DNA of 64,000 nt from Isochrysis galbana (lineage: Eukaryota > Haptophyta > Isochrysidales > Isochrysidaceae): the NCBI GenBank assembly GCA_018136815.1, contig CM030938.1, positions 3,735,448 through 3,799,447 of the forward strand, read 5' to 3'. Shown here in pieces: positions 8,858 through 17,914 of this stretch. The position numbers and the translations under genes were made by a program. Under the pieces are notes generated by a model, which did no database searches, was not told the origin of the DNA, and worked only from the letters and a program-made list of their open reading frames with translations. How positions within the stretch are numbered: the first letter of the stretch is position 1; each line of letters starts with the position of its first letter.

Positions 8858-11800
8858 TCAGTCCTCATAGAAGACTCTCCCGGGGTGGCGCGGGAGCCTT
8901 GCTGGGGCAGTGGAGGTGTGGAAGGGGGATGACGGCGGCAAATAGGGCGGAGGAGGTGACGGCGGCTGAGAGGGCGGAGGAGGTGACGGCGGCGGAGAGG
9001 GCGGAGGCGGAGAAGGCAATGGAGGGGATGACGGCGGCGGAGAGGGCGGAGGAGGTGACGGCGGCGGAGAGGGCGGAGGAGGTGACGGCGGCGGAGAGGG
9101 CGGAGGAGGTGACGGCGGCGGAGAGGGCGGAGGAGGTGACGGCGGCGGATATGGTGGATGTGAAGGCGGCGGAGAGGGCGGAGGAGGAGAAGGCAATGGA
9201 GGCGATGACGGCGGCGGAGAGGGCGGAGGCGGAGAAGGCAATGGAGGCGGTGACGGCGGCAGAGAGGGCGGAGGGGATGACGGCGGCAAATAGGGCGGAG
9301 GAGGTGACGGTGGCGGAGAGGGCGGAGGAAGTGACGGCGGCGGATATGGTGGAGGAAGTGACGGCGGTGGAGATGGTGGAGGAGGCGACGGCGGCGGAGA
9401 GGGCGGAGGCGGAGAAGGCAACGGAGGCGATGACGGCGGTGGAGAGGGCGGAGGCGGAGAAGGCAATGGAGGGGATGACGGCGGCAAATAGGGCGGAGGA
9501 GGTGACGGCGGCAGAGAGGGCGGAGGAGGTGACGGCGGCGGAGAGGGCGGAGGAGGTGACGGCGGCGGAGAGGGTGGAGGATGTGACGGCGGCGGAGAGG
9601 GCGGAGGCGGAGAAGGCAATGGAGGCGATGACGGCGGCGGAGATGGCGGAGGCGGACTAGGCAATGGAGGCGATGACGGCGGCGGAGATGGCGGAGGCGG
9701 AGAAGGCAATGGAGGGGATGACGGCGGTTGAGAGGGCGGAGGAGGTGACGGCGGCGGAGAGGGCGGAGGCGGAGAAGGCAATGGAGGGGATGACGGCGGT
9801 TGAGAGGGCGGAGGAGGTGACGGCGGCGGAGAGGGCGGAGGCGGAGAAGGCAATGGAGGCGATGACGGCGGCGGAGAGGGCGGAGGCGGAGAAGGCAATG
9901 GAGGGGATGACGGCGGCGGAGAGGGCGGATGAGGTGACGGCGGCGGAGAGGGCGGAGGAGGTGACGGCGGCGGAGAGGGCGGAGGAGGTGACGGCGGCGG
10001 ATATGGTGGAGGCGATGACGGCGGCGGAGAGGGCGGAGGCGGAGAAGGCAATGGAGGCGGTGACGGCGGTAGAGAGGGCGGAGGGGATGACGGCGGCAAA
10101 TAGGGCGGAGGAGGTGACGGCGGCGGAGAGGGCGGAGGAGGTGACGGCGGCGGAGAGGGCGGAGGAGGTGACGGCGGCGGAGAGGGCGGAGGAGGTGACG
10201 GCGGCGGAGAGGGCGGAGGAAGTGACGGCGGCGGAGAGGGCGGAGGAGGTGACGGCGGCGGAGAGGGCGGCGGAAGTGACGGCGGCAGAGATGGTGGAGG
10301 AGGTGATGGCGGCGGAGAGGGCGGAGGCGGAGAAGGCAATGGAGGCGATGACGGCGGTGGAGAGGGCGGAGGCGGAGAAGGCAATGGAGGCGATGACGGC
10401 GGCGGAGAGGGCGGAGGCGGAGAAGGCAATGGAGGGGATGACGGCGGTTGAGAGGGCGGAGGAGGTGACGGCGGCGGAGAGGGCGGAGGCGGAGAAGGCA
10501 ACGGAGGGGATGACGGCGGCGGAGAGGGCGGAGGAGTTGATGGCGGCGGAGAGGGCGGAGGAGGTGACGGCGGCGGAGAGGGCGGAGGAAGTGACGGCGG
10601 CAGAGATGGTGGAGGAGGTGACGGCGGCGGAGAGGGCGGAGGCGGAGAAGGCAATGGAGGCGATGACGGCGGCGGAGAGGGCGGAGGCGGAGAAGGCAAT
10701 GGAGGCGATGACGGCGGCGGAGAGGGCGGAGGAGGTGACGGCGGCGGAGAGGGCGGAGGAGGTGACGGCGGCGGAGAGGGCGGAGGAGGTGACGGCGGCG
10801 GATATGGTGGAGGATGTGATGGCGGCGGAGAAGGTGGAGGAGGAGAAGGCAATGGAGGCGATGACGGCGGCGGAGAGGGCGGAGGAAGTGACGGCGGCGG
10901 AGAGGGCGGAGGAGGTGACGGCGGCGGAGAGGGCGGAGGCGGAGAAGGCAATGGAGGCGATGACGGCGGCGGAGATGGCGGAGGCGGACTAGGCAATGGA
11001 GGCGATGACGGCGGCGGAGATGGCGGAGGCGGAGAAGGCAATGGAGGGGATGACGGCGGTTGAGAGGGCGGAGGAGGTGACGGCGGCGGAGAGGGCGGAG
11101 GCGGAGAAGGCAATGAAGGCGATGACGGCGGCGGAGAGGGCGGAGGCGGAGAAGGCAATGGAGGGGATGACGGCGGCGGAGAGGGCGGAGGAGGTGACGG
11201 CGGCGGAGAGGGCGGAGGAGGTGACGGCGGCGGAGAGGGCGGAGGAAGTGACGGCGGCGGATATGGTGGAGGCGATGACGGCGGCGGAGAGGGCGGAGGC
11301 GGAGAAGGCAATGGAGGCGGTGACGGCGGTAGAGAGGGCGGAGGGGATGACGGCGGCAAATAGGGCGGAGGAGGTGACGGCGGCGGAGAGGGCGGAGGAG
11401 GTGACGGCGGCGGAGAGGGCGGAGGAGGTGACGGCGGCGGAGACGGCGGAGGAGGTGACGGCGGCGGAGAGGGCGGAGGAAGTGACGGCGGCGGATATGG
11501 TGGAGGAAGTGACGGCGGTGGAGATGGTGGAGGAGGCGACGGCGGCGGAGAGGGCGGAGGCGGAGAAGGCAACGGAGGCGATGACGGCGGTGGAGAGGGC
11601 GGAGGCGGAGAAGGCAATGGAGGCGATGACGGCGGTGGAGAGGGCGGAGGCGGAGAAGGCAATGGAGGCGATGACGGTGGTGGAGAGGGCGGAGGCGGAG
11701 AAGGCAATGGAGGGGATGACGGCGGCAAATAGGGCGGAGGAGGTGACGGCGGCAGAGACGGCGGAGGAGGTGACGGCGGCGGAGAGGGCGGAGGAGGTGA

Positions 11801-14800
11801 CGGCGGCGGAGAGGGTGGAGGATGTGACGGCGGCGGAGAAGGCAATGGAGGCGATGGCGGCGGCGGAGATGGCGGAGGCGGACTAGGCAATGGAGGCGAT
11901 GACGGCGGCGGAGATGGCGGAGGCGGAGAAGGAAATGGAGGGGATGACGGCGGTTGAGAGGGCGGAGGAGGTGACGGCGGCGGAGAGGGCGGAGGCGGAG
12001 AAGGCAATGGAGGGGATGACGGCGGTTGAGAGGGCGGAGGAAGTGACGGCGGCGGAGAGGGCGGAGGCGGAGAAGGCAATGGAGGGGATGACGGCGGCGG
12101 AGAGGGCGGAGGCGGAGAAGGCAATGGAGGGGATGACGGCGGCGGAGAGGGCGGAGGACGTGACGGCGGCGGAGAGGGCGGATGAGGTGACGGCGGCGGA
12201 GAGGGCGGAGGAGGTGACGGCGGCGGAGAGGGCGGAGGAAGTGACGGCGGCGGATATGGTGGAGGCGATGACGGCGGCGGAGAGGGCGGAGGCGGAGAAG
12301 GCAATGGAGGCGGTGACGGCGGTAGAGAGGGCGGAGGGGATGACGGCGGCAAATAGGGCGGAGGAGGTGACGGCGGCTGAGAGGGCGGAGGAGGTGACGG
12401 CGGCGGAGAGGGCGGAGGAGGTGACGGCGGCGGAGAGGGCGGAGGAGGTGACGGCGGCGGAGAGGGCGGAGGAGGTGACGGCGGCGGAGAAGGCGGAGGA
12501 AGTGACGGCGGCGGATATGGTGGAGGAGATGACGGCGGCGGAGAGGGCGGAGGCGGAGAAGGCAATGGAGGCGATGACGGCGGCGGAGAGGGCGGAGGAG
12601 TTGATGGCGGCGGAGAGGGCGGAGGAGGTGACGGCGGAAGTGACGGCGGCAGAGATGGTGGAGGAGGTGACGGCGGCGGAGAGGGCGGAGGCGGAGAAGG
12701 CAATGGAGGCGATGACGGCGGCGGAGAGGGCGGAGGCGGAGAAGGCAATGGAGGAAGTGACGGCGGCGGAGAGGGCGGAGGAGGTGACGGCGGCGGAGAG
12801 GGCGGAGGAGGTGACGGCGGCGGAGAGGGCGGAGGAGGTGACGGCGGCGGATATGGTGGAGGATGTGATGGCGGCGGGGAAGGTGGAGGAGGAGAAGGCA
12901 ATGGAGGCGATGACGGCGGCGGAGAGGGCGGAGGCGGAGAAGGCAATGGAGGCGGTGACGGCGGCAGAGAGGGCGGAGGGGATGACGGCGGCAAATAGGG
13001 CGGAGGAGGTGACGGCGGCGGAGAGGGCGGAGGAAGTGACGGCGGCGGAGAGGGCGGAGGAGGTGACGGCGGCGGAGAAGGCGGAGGCGGAGAAGGCGGA
13101 GGAGGAGAAGGCAATGGAGGCGATGACGGCGGCGGAGAGGGCGGAGGAGTTGATGGCGGCGGAGAGGGCGGCGGAAGTGACGGCGGCAGAGATGGTGGAG
13201 GAGGTGACGGCGGCGGAGAGGGCGGAGGCGGAGAAGGCAATGGAGGCGATGACGGCGGCGGAGAGGGCGGAGGCGGAGAAGGCAATGGAGGCGATGACGG
13301 CGGCGGAGAGGGCGGAGGAGGTGACGGCGGCGGAGAGGGCGGAGGAGGTGACGGCGGCGGAGAGGGCGGAGGAGGTGACGGCGGCGGATATGGTGGAGGA
13401 TGTGATGGCGGCGGAGAAGGCGGAGGAGGAGAAGGCAATGGAGGCGATGACGGCGGCGGAGAGGGCGGAGGTGGAGAAGGCAATGGAGGGGATGACGGCG
13501 ACGGAGAGGGCGGAGGAGTTGACGGCGGCGGAGAGGGCGGAGGAGGTGACGGCGGCGGAGAGGGCGGCGGAAGTGACGGCGGCAGAGATGGTGGAGGAGG
13601 TGACGGCGGCGGAGAGGGCGGAGGCGGAGAAGGCAATGGAGGCGATGACGGCGGTGGAGAGGGCGGAGGCGGAGAAGGCAATGGAGGCGATGACGGCGGC
13701 GGAGAGGGCGGAGGCGGAGAAGGCAATGGAGGCGATGACGGCGGCGGAGAGGGCGGAGGCGGAGAAGGCAATGGAGGCGATGACGGCGGCGGAGAGGGCG
13801 GAGGCGGAGAAGGCAATGGAGGCGATGACGGCGGCGGAGAGGGCGGAGGCGGAGAAGGCAATGGAGGCGATGACGGCGGCGGAGAGGGCGGAGGCGGAGA
13901 AGGCAATGGAGGCGATGACGGCGGCGGAGAGGGCGGAGGCGGAGAAGGCAATGGAGGCGATGACGGCGGCGGAGAGGGCGGAGGAGGTGACGGCGGCGGA
14001 GAGGGCGGAGGAGGTGACGGCGGCGGAGAGGGCGGAGGAGGTGACGGCGGCGGAGAGGGCGGAGGAGGTGACGGCGGCGGAGAGGGCGGAGGCGGAGAAG
14101 GCAACGGAGGAGGTGACGGCGGCGGAGAGGGCGGAGGCGGAAAAGGCAACGGAGGCGATGACGGCGGCGGAGAGGGCGGAGGCGGATAAGGCAATGGAGG
14201 CGATGACGGCGGAGGAGAGGGCGGAGGCGGAGAAGGCAATGGAGGGGATGACGGCGGCGGAGAGGGCGGAGGAAGTGACGGCGGCGGAGAGGGCGGAGGA
14301 AGTGACGTCGACGGGGAAGGCAATGGAGGCGATGACGGCGGCGGAGAGGGCGGAGGCGGAGAAGGCAGTGGAGGCGATGACGGCGGCGGAGAGGGCGGAG
14401 GCGGAGAAGGTGTAGGGGGTGAAGGTGGCCAAGTGGGCGGAGGCGGAGAAGGCAATGGAGGGGGTGAAGGCGGCGGAGAGGGCGGAGGCGGAGAAGGCAA
14501 TGGGGGCGATGACGGCGGCGGAGAGGGCGGAGGCGGAGAAGGCGATGGAGGGGATAAGGGCGGCGGTGAGGGTGGAGGCGGAGAAGGCAATGGAGGCGAT
14601 GACGGCGGCGAAGAGGGCGGAGGCGTAAATGGCAACGGAGGCGACGACGGTGGCGGCGGAGAGGGTGGAGGAGGTGACGGCGGCGGAGAGGCCCCGTATG
14701 GTTGGGTGTCCATTGCCACCAGGCCACCGGATTGGCCCCCGTGTGGTTGGCTTCGGCTCCCGTATGGTTGGGTGTCCATTGCCACCAGGCCACCGGATTG

Positions 14801-15622
14801 GCCCCCGTGTGGTTGGCTGTCCATGTGGTCCACCGTATCTTGGCCCAGGCTATCCATTGGACTCTTAATGGCCTCCACCTTAATGGCCGGTGTTTGGTAG
14901 ACGTCTGAGCTACTACTGTCCTCTTTCACCGCGACCAAAGTGCCAGGACCCGCGGCGGCGGCGGATACCAGTATGGGGGATTCCAAGTCACCAGGCTTGC
15001 CGCCATTGTATAGGAACACATAGACCGCCCAGATGGCGTCTTTGATTTGAAATTTGGTCTTTGTGGGATTAAAGGAGGGGTGTGTCAGAGCATAAGGGTC
15101 GATCGTCCAACTCAATTTGCCGAGAGATACAGTGACGGTTTTTTCAGATTCATTGACATGAATGGCGTAGCCATCGATGTGAGGCTTAACTTCACTAATG
15201 ATAGTCGGAATGCCGTAGTTGCGCACACAGTATAGCGCATCTTTTACCTCACCACCGTGTTTTAAATCTATAAACATGGGGATTTGCATCTTTCGTTCAC
15301 GGAGTTTGAGGTGCCTGGCACCTCCCAGCGTTGTGCCGCGGAACATGTCGGGGGACTCGGCTGTGTCGCGGAATTCGGTCGATCCCATTGGGTGTTCAGG
15401 GTTGTATGGCAGCTTGTACTCGGGAAGTCCAACTGCTTTCAGCATAGCCAGAGCCAGGGCGGCTGGGTCATCATTGTGACCATTGCATATTTCTTTGAAT
15501 ACTTCCAGGATATTGGTATTATTTCTGATCCATACTGGTCGTATGGTGTTCTCTCTGTTTTTGTCATATGCATAATTATATATGTACCGTACGACGGTGT
15601 GAAAGTTGTATTCCTTGTCCAT
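8858..15622 (-). CDS. giant Pro-Ser repeat protein with unique N-terminal domain
   Basis: About 2254 codons from the ATG at 15622. The first roughly 305 residues are a non-repetitive, less GC-rich domain (MDKEYNFHTVVRYIYNYAYD, later KFQIKDAIWAVYVFLYNGG). I do not recognise it. Then come two copies of a 22-residue unit holding HGGQSGGLVAMDTQPYG and some 1900 residues of SPPPPSPPP with SSPPLPSPP variants, ending FHTSTAPARLP. Proline-serine tracts like this are found in extensin or pherophorin-type wall glycoproteins, but no signal peptide is visible from this start. The frame is open upstream to about 15994 without an ATG, so an upstream exon is possible. I prefer this frame over the other five in the minisatellite because only it joins a unique domain. 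Transcription is unproven. Confidence 0.5.
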   Translation of the reverse strand: MDKEYNFHTVVRYIYNYAYDKNRENTIRPVWIRNNTNILEVFKEICNGHNDDPAALALAMLKAVGLPEYKLPYNPEHPMGSTEFRDTAESPDMFRGTTLGGARHLKLRERKMQIPMFIDLKHGGEVKDALYCVRNYGIPTIISEVKPHIDGYAIHVNESEKTVTVSLGKLSWTIDPYALTHPSFNPTKTKFQIKDAIWAVYVFLYNGGKPGDLESPILVSAAAAGPGTLVAVKEDSSSSDVYQTPAIKVEAIKSPMDSLGQDTVDHMDSQPHGGQSGGLVAMDTQPYGSRSQPHGGQSGGLVAMDTQPYGASPPPSPPPPSPPPPSSPPLPFTPPPSSPPSSPPLPSPPPPSPPPLSPPSPSPPPPSPPPSSPPLPSPPPPSPPPSPPPLPSPPPPTWPPSPPTPSPPPPSPPPSSPPLPSPPPPSPPPSSPPLPSPSTSLPPPSPPPSLPPPSPPPSSPPLPSPPPPSPPPSSPPLPYPPPPSPPPSSPPLPFPPPPSPPPSPPPLPSPPPPSPPPSPPPPSPPPSPPPPSPPPSPPPPSPPPSPPPPSPPPSSPPLPSPPPPSPPPSSPPLPSPPPPSPPPSSPPLPSPPPPSPPPSSPPLPSPPPPSPPPSSPPLPSPPPPSPPPSSPPLPSPPPPSPPPSSPPLPSPPPPSPPPSSPPLPSPPPPSPPPSPPPPSLPPSLPPPSPPPSPPPPSPPPSTPPPSPSPSSPPLPSPPPPSPPPSSPPLPSPPPPSPPPSHPPPYPPPSPPPPSPPPSPPPPSPPPSPPPPSPPPSSPPLPSPPPPSPPPSSPPLPSPPPPSPPPSPPPPSLPPSLPPPSPPPSTPPPSPPPSSPPLPSPPPPSPPPPSPPPSPPPPSPPPSLPPPSPPPSPPPPYLPPSSPPPSLPPSPPPLPSPPPPSPPPSSPPLPSPPPPSPPPSHPPPYPPPSPPPPSPPPSPPPPSPPPSPPPPSPPPSLPPLPSPPPPSPPPSSPPLPSPPPPSPPPSPPPPSLPPSLPPSPPPPSPPPSTPPPSPPPSSPPLPSPPPPSPPPSSPPPYPPPSLPPPSPPPSPPPPSPPPSPPPPSPPPSPPPPSPPPSPPPPSQPPSPPPPYLPPSSPPPSLPPSPPPLPSPPPPSPPPSSPPPYPPPSLPPPSPPPSPPPPSPPPSPHPPSPPPSRPPPSPPPSSPPLPSPPPPSPPPSSPPLPSPPPPSPPPSLPPPSQPPSSPPLPSPPPPSPPPSPPPPSQPPSSPPFPSPPPPSPPPSSPPLPSPPPPSPPPPSPPLPSPPPSHPPPSPPPSPPPPSPPPSPPPPSLPPSPPPPYLPPSSPPLPSPPPPSPPPSSPPLPSPPPPSPPPSSPPLPSPPPPSPPPSSPPLPSPPPPSPPPSPPPPSPPPSLPPPYPPPSLPPPSPPPSPPPPSPPPSPPPPSPPPSPPPPSPPPSPPPPYLPPSSPPPSLPPSPPPLPSPPPPSPPPSSPPPYPPPSLPPPSPPPSPPPPSPPPSPPPPSPPPSSPPLPSPPPPSPPPSSPSLPSPPPPSPPPSPPPPSQPPSSPPLPSPPPPSPPPSSPPLPSPPPPSPPPSSPPLPSPPPPSPPPSPPPPSPPPSLPPPSPPPSSPPLPSPPPPSPPPSHPPPYPPPSPPPPSPPPSPPPPSPPPSPPPPSPPPSSPPLPSPPPPSPPPSSPPLPSPPPPSPPPSPPPPSLPPSLPPPSPPPSPPPPSPPPSTPPPSPPPSSPPLPSPPPPSPPPSPPPPSQPPSSPPLPSPPPPSPPPSSPPLPSPPPPSPPPSSPPLPSPPPPSPPPSPPPPSLPPSLPPPSPPPSPPPPSPPPSLPPPSPPPSPPPPSPPPSPPPPSPPPSPPPPSPPPSPPPPYLPPSSPPPSLPPSPPPLPSPPPPSPPPSSPPPYPPPSPPPPSPPPSPPPPSPPPSPHPPSPPPSSPPLPSPPPPSPPPSSPPLPSPPPPSPPPSPPPPSQPPSSPPLPSPPPPSPPPSPPPPSQPPSSPPLPSPPPPSPPPSSPPLPSPPPPSPPPSSPPLPSPPPPSPPPSHPPPSPPPSPPPPSPPPSPPPPSLPPSPPPPYLPPSSPPLPSPPPPSPPPSSPPLPSPPPPSPPPSPPPPSPPPSLPPPYPPPSLPPPSPPPSPPPPYLPPSSPPPSLPPSPPPLPSPPPPSPPPSSPPLPSPPPPSPPPSHPPYPPPSPPPPSPPPSPPPPSPPPSPPPPSPPPSPPPPSPPPSSPPLPSPPPPSPPPSPPPPSQPPSPPPPYLPPSSPFHTSTAPARLPRHPGRVFYED
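8930..14690. repeat. 5.8-kb GC-rich coding minisatellite
   Basis: Units are built from GGAGGTGACGGCGGCGGAGA-like 27-bp blocks, alternating with 45-bp blocks holding GGCGGAGAAGGCAATGGAGG. All lengths are multiples of 3, so every frame stays open for long stretches. Higher-order copies are visible: GGCGGAGGCGGACTAGGCAA occurs at about 9649, 10979 and 11875, and a variant with GGCAAATAGGGCGG recurs about eight times. Confidence 0.9.
14694..14825. repeat. 66-bp tandem duplication inside the Pro-Ser gene
   Basis: Two head-to-tail copies start at CCGTATGGTTGGGTGTCCAT (14694 and 14760). They encode the duplicated HGGQSGGLVAMDTQPYG segment. Confidence 0.85.
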
Positions 15623-16282
15623 AGTCGGTTCCGGGTTTGATAGAAGTGTGCGAAAAAAAACCTCACCCGTCCAATGCCCTCCCCCCCCCCCCGCCCTCGC
15701 CCCCTCGCCCCCCACCTTCCCCCGTTCACACAGCCGTAGAGAATGTCGCGCCTTTGCGACAAAGAACAGGACCTCCCACAGGCCCGGAGTCCTCGTCGGT
15801 GGTGGTGGTGGTGGCCTCATCGGTCGGGGAAAGGGCCTCCTCCTCGGCATCAGGAACGCGAACAGGATCCGCCTCCTCCGCCGCGCCCTTGGAGCAAGAA
15901 GAGGAACGAGTCGTGCGAGCAGCGCTTGCGCTCGGCGTCCAGTCGACAGGTGGCGGTGTCGAGCGAGTCGAACGAAACCAGCGAGCAGGAGCACGAGACG
16001 AGAGGACGGAGGACCGTACCGATGCGCGCCGAGTCGCCACCATCGTGAGGAAGACGAGGGCGAGGAGAGAGCTGGAGGGTGAGCGAGGAGGGAGGAGGGA
16101 GGCAGGCAGTAGGAGCCGTCTCTCTCTGGTAGGTCGATGAGAGGGGGGAGGAGGGGACCCGGGGGAGGGGGCCCCGGGGGAGCGGAGAGACCCCAAGACC
16201 TCGATTGTTTACGTCAGTGTTTTCGCAATATACGGTAATATTTTCCCCGGTCCCAGGGGTGCCCCCGCGGTTCCCGACCGCC
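15623..16282. other. region upstream of the Pro-Ser gene, no supported gene
   Basis: A minus-strand frame from ATG 16043 (MVATRRASVRSS, later EEEALSPTDEATTTTTDED) has a plausible first-exon look, but I cannot connect it to anything. G-rich runs lie near 15680 and 16140-16190. Confidence 0.3.
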
Positions 16283-16960
16283 TCTGCGTCCAGAGTCCCC
16301 CCGCGGAAAGAGTGAACGCACGGCGTGCACCTTCCTGGAAGTTGCTATGCGCACGCACGGCGCCCCGCGGGGGGGGAAGTCGATGTGCATACGCACGGCG
16401 TGCACAATGATTGCAAGCAATCACACGTGCTGCGCAAACGAAACATCTCGTATATGGCTACTTTACGTTAATGTGGGCCTTAGGGAAAAAAGTTTCTATG
16501 CGCACGCACGGCGCCCTCGCGAGGGGGAAGTCGATGCGCATACGCACGGCGTGCTCAATGATTGCAAGTAATCACATGTGCTGCGTAAACGAAACGCAAT
16601 CACACTTTGTTCCGCCCGTCCTCCGCGCCCAGAGTTCCCCCGCGAAAAGAGTGAACGCACGGCGTGCACCTTCCTGGAAGTTGCTATGCGCACGCACGGC
16701 GCCCCGCGGGGGGGGGAAGCCGATGTGCATACGCACGGCGTGCACAATGATTGCAAGCAATCACACGTGCTGCGCAAACGAAACGTCTCGTATATGGCTA
16801 CTTTACGTTAATGTGGGCCTTAGGGAAAAAAGTTTCTATGCGCACGCACGGCGCCCTCGCGAGGGGGAAGTCGATGCGCATACGCACGGCGTGCTCAATG
16901 ATTGCAAGTAATCACATGTGCTGCGTAAACGAAACATCTCGTATACGGCGACTTTATTTT
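16283..16960. repeat. nested tandem repeat (339-bp unit with a 152-bp internal duplication)
   Basis: The stretch from AAGAGTGAACGCACGGCG repeats with a 339-bp period (16311 and 16650). Inside each unit the block GCGCACGCACGGCGCCC.. to GCGTAAACGAAAC is itself duplicated at about 152 bp (16346 and 16498). GCATACGCACGGCGTGC is a recurring near-palindrome. ORFs here follow the repeat and are not credible. Confidence 0.85.
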
Positions 16961-17030
16961 AAAAAAAGTTTCTATACACAGCCTTGTTTTGTACCAATAT
17001 TGTTCATAACTAAAAAGAAAACAGATTGTG

Positions 17031-17056
17031 GTCCTCTTTTGACGGAACGCGACTTT
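17031..17056 (+). repeat. recurring terminal-like motif CTTTTGACGGAACGCGAC
   Basis: The same motif occurs reversed at 21299-21325 and as TTCGACGGAACGCGACC near 45445. The three sites share little else that I can align, which suggests element ends or a binding site. Confidence 0.4.
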
Positions 17057-17084
17057 CTACCAGGCCCTCTCGGGACGATCCCTC

Positions 17085-17180
17085 ATGCCGAGCCAAGGCG
17101 ACGCCGTTCTCGTCGCGTACGTGGTGCTGCTGGTCCTCTCCTTCGGGGTAGTGCTCGCGAGGGGGCTCGTGGTAGGGTGA
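17085..17180 (+). CDS. possible 31-residue membrane peptide or first exon
   Basis: ATG at 17085 gives MPSQGDAVLVAYVV, a hydrophobic span and RGLVVG before TGA. GTGAGA overlaps the end and could be a splice donor. It follows the GACGGAACGCGAC motif closely. Very short and weak. Confidence 0.2.
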   Translation: MPSQGDAVLVAYVVLLVLSFGVVLARGLVVG

Positions 17181-17914
17181 GACTCCCCGCGGGAGGGGAA
17201 GAAACCGGAGGGAGAAAGGGGAGAAAGGAGACCAAATGACAAATGAAGGCAAGCCGCCTTGCCCGCGCGTCTTGCCCGCCTTCTCCAAATGGACTTCCGA
17301 GGGCGAGAAGTTGAGGTCGTTGCGCTCCCGCTGAGAGTCAGGGAGAGGGAGCAGAGGAAGGTGTGGCGGGAGTGTCTGTGTGCCGTCTATGGTCCTACGC
17401 CACGGGAGGGGCGCGGGGGCGGGGCGTTCTCGGGAGGGCCTGAGGGCCTCGCGCTCTCCCGCCAGGGGTTCCTGGCAACGTTCTCCCGCCTTCCACCTTC
17501 CAAAACCAAGCATTATTGACGAATTTATGGTAGGTATTGGTACCCAAGCCGGTAGGGGGCCTAATATCAGCCCCGGAAGGGCCCCAGCCCCCAGGGCCCT
17601 CCCAGGGGCCAGGGGCCCTACTGCCTCTAAATATAGCAATTTGTACCTAAGACGCATTGACCGTCCTCCTGGAGGACTAGGCATACGAGGGTCAAGGGCC
17701 GTCGCACACAGCACACAGCCTGCTTCCCTGATCTTGCTTGACCCTTGACCCCACTCTTCTATTCTTCAGTCGGTACTAGTACTTTAGATGCCCCTCTCCT
17801 CGTGTCCTTCATCAGAGTTTTGTCCTCTTCTCTTACTTGATACTTGATCTTCTCTCTCTAAAGGGAGAGAAAACAAAACGTGGAGGCGAGGAGATTCTGG
17901 CGCGGCGAGAGGGG
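17181..17914. other. intergenic before the MFS gene
   Basis: It contains a GGGCCCC-rich segment at 17565-17620 and CT-rich sequence at 17800-17870, the likely promoter and leader side of the transporter. Long minus-strand ORFs are GC-driven and show no domain. Confidence 0.35.

Noticed and set aside
8641-14628. Plus-strand ORFs of AERAEEVTA type and minus-strand Leu-Arg-His and Ala-Ser ORFs in the minisatellite
   Set aside because: They exist only because repeat units are multiples of 3; none joins a unique domain, unlike the Pro-Ser frame.
8930-14690. CRISPR-like array
   Set aside because: Units are contiguous variant repeats without unique spacers, in eukaryotic DNA.
17010-17714. Minus-strand 234-codon ORF
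   Set aside because: Composition-driven, Pro/Arg/Glu-rich, no ATG-linked domain, overlaps repeat and leader sequence.
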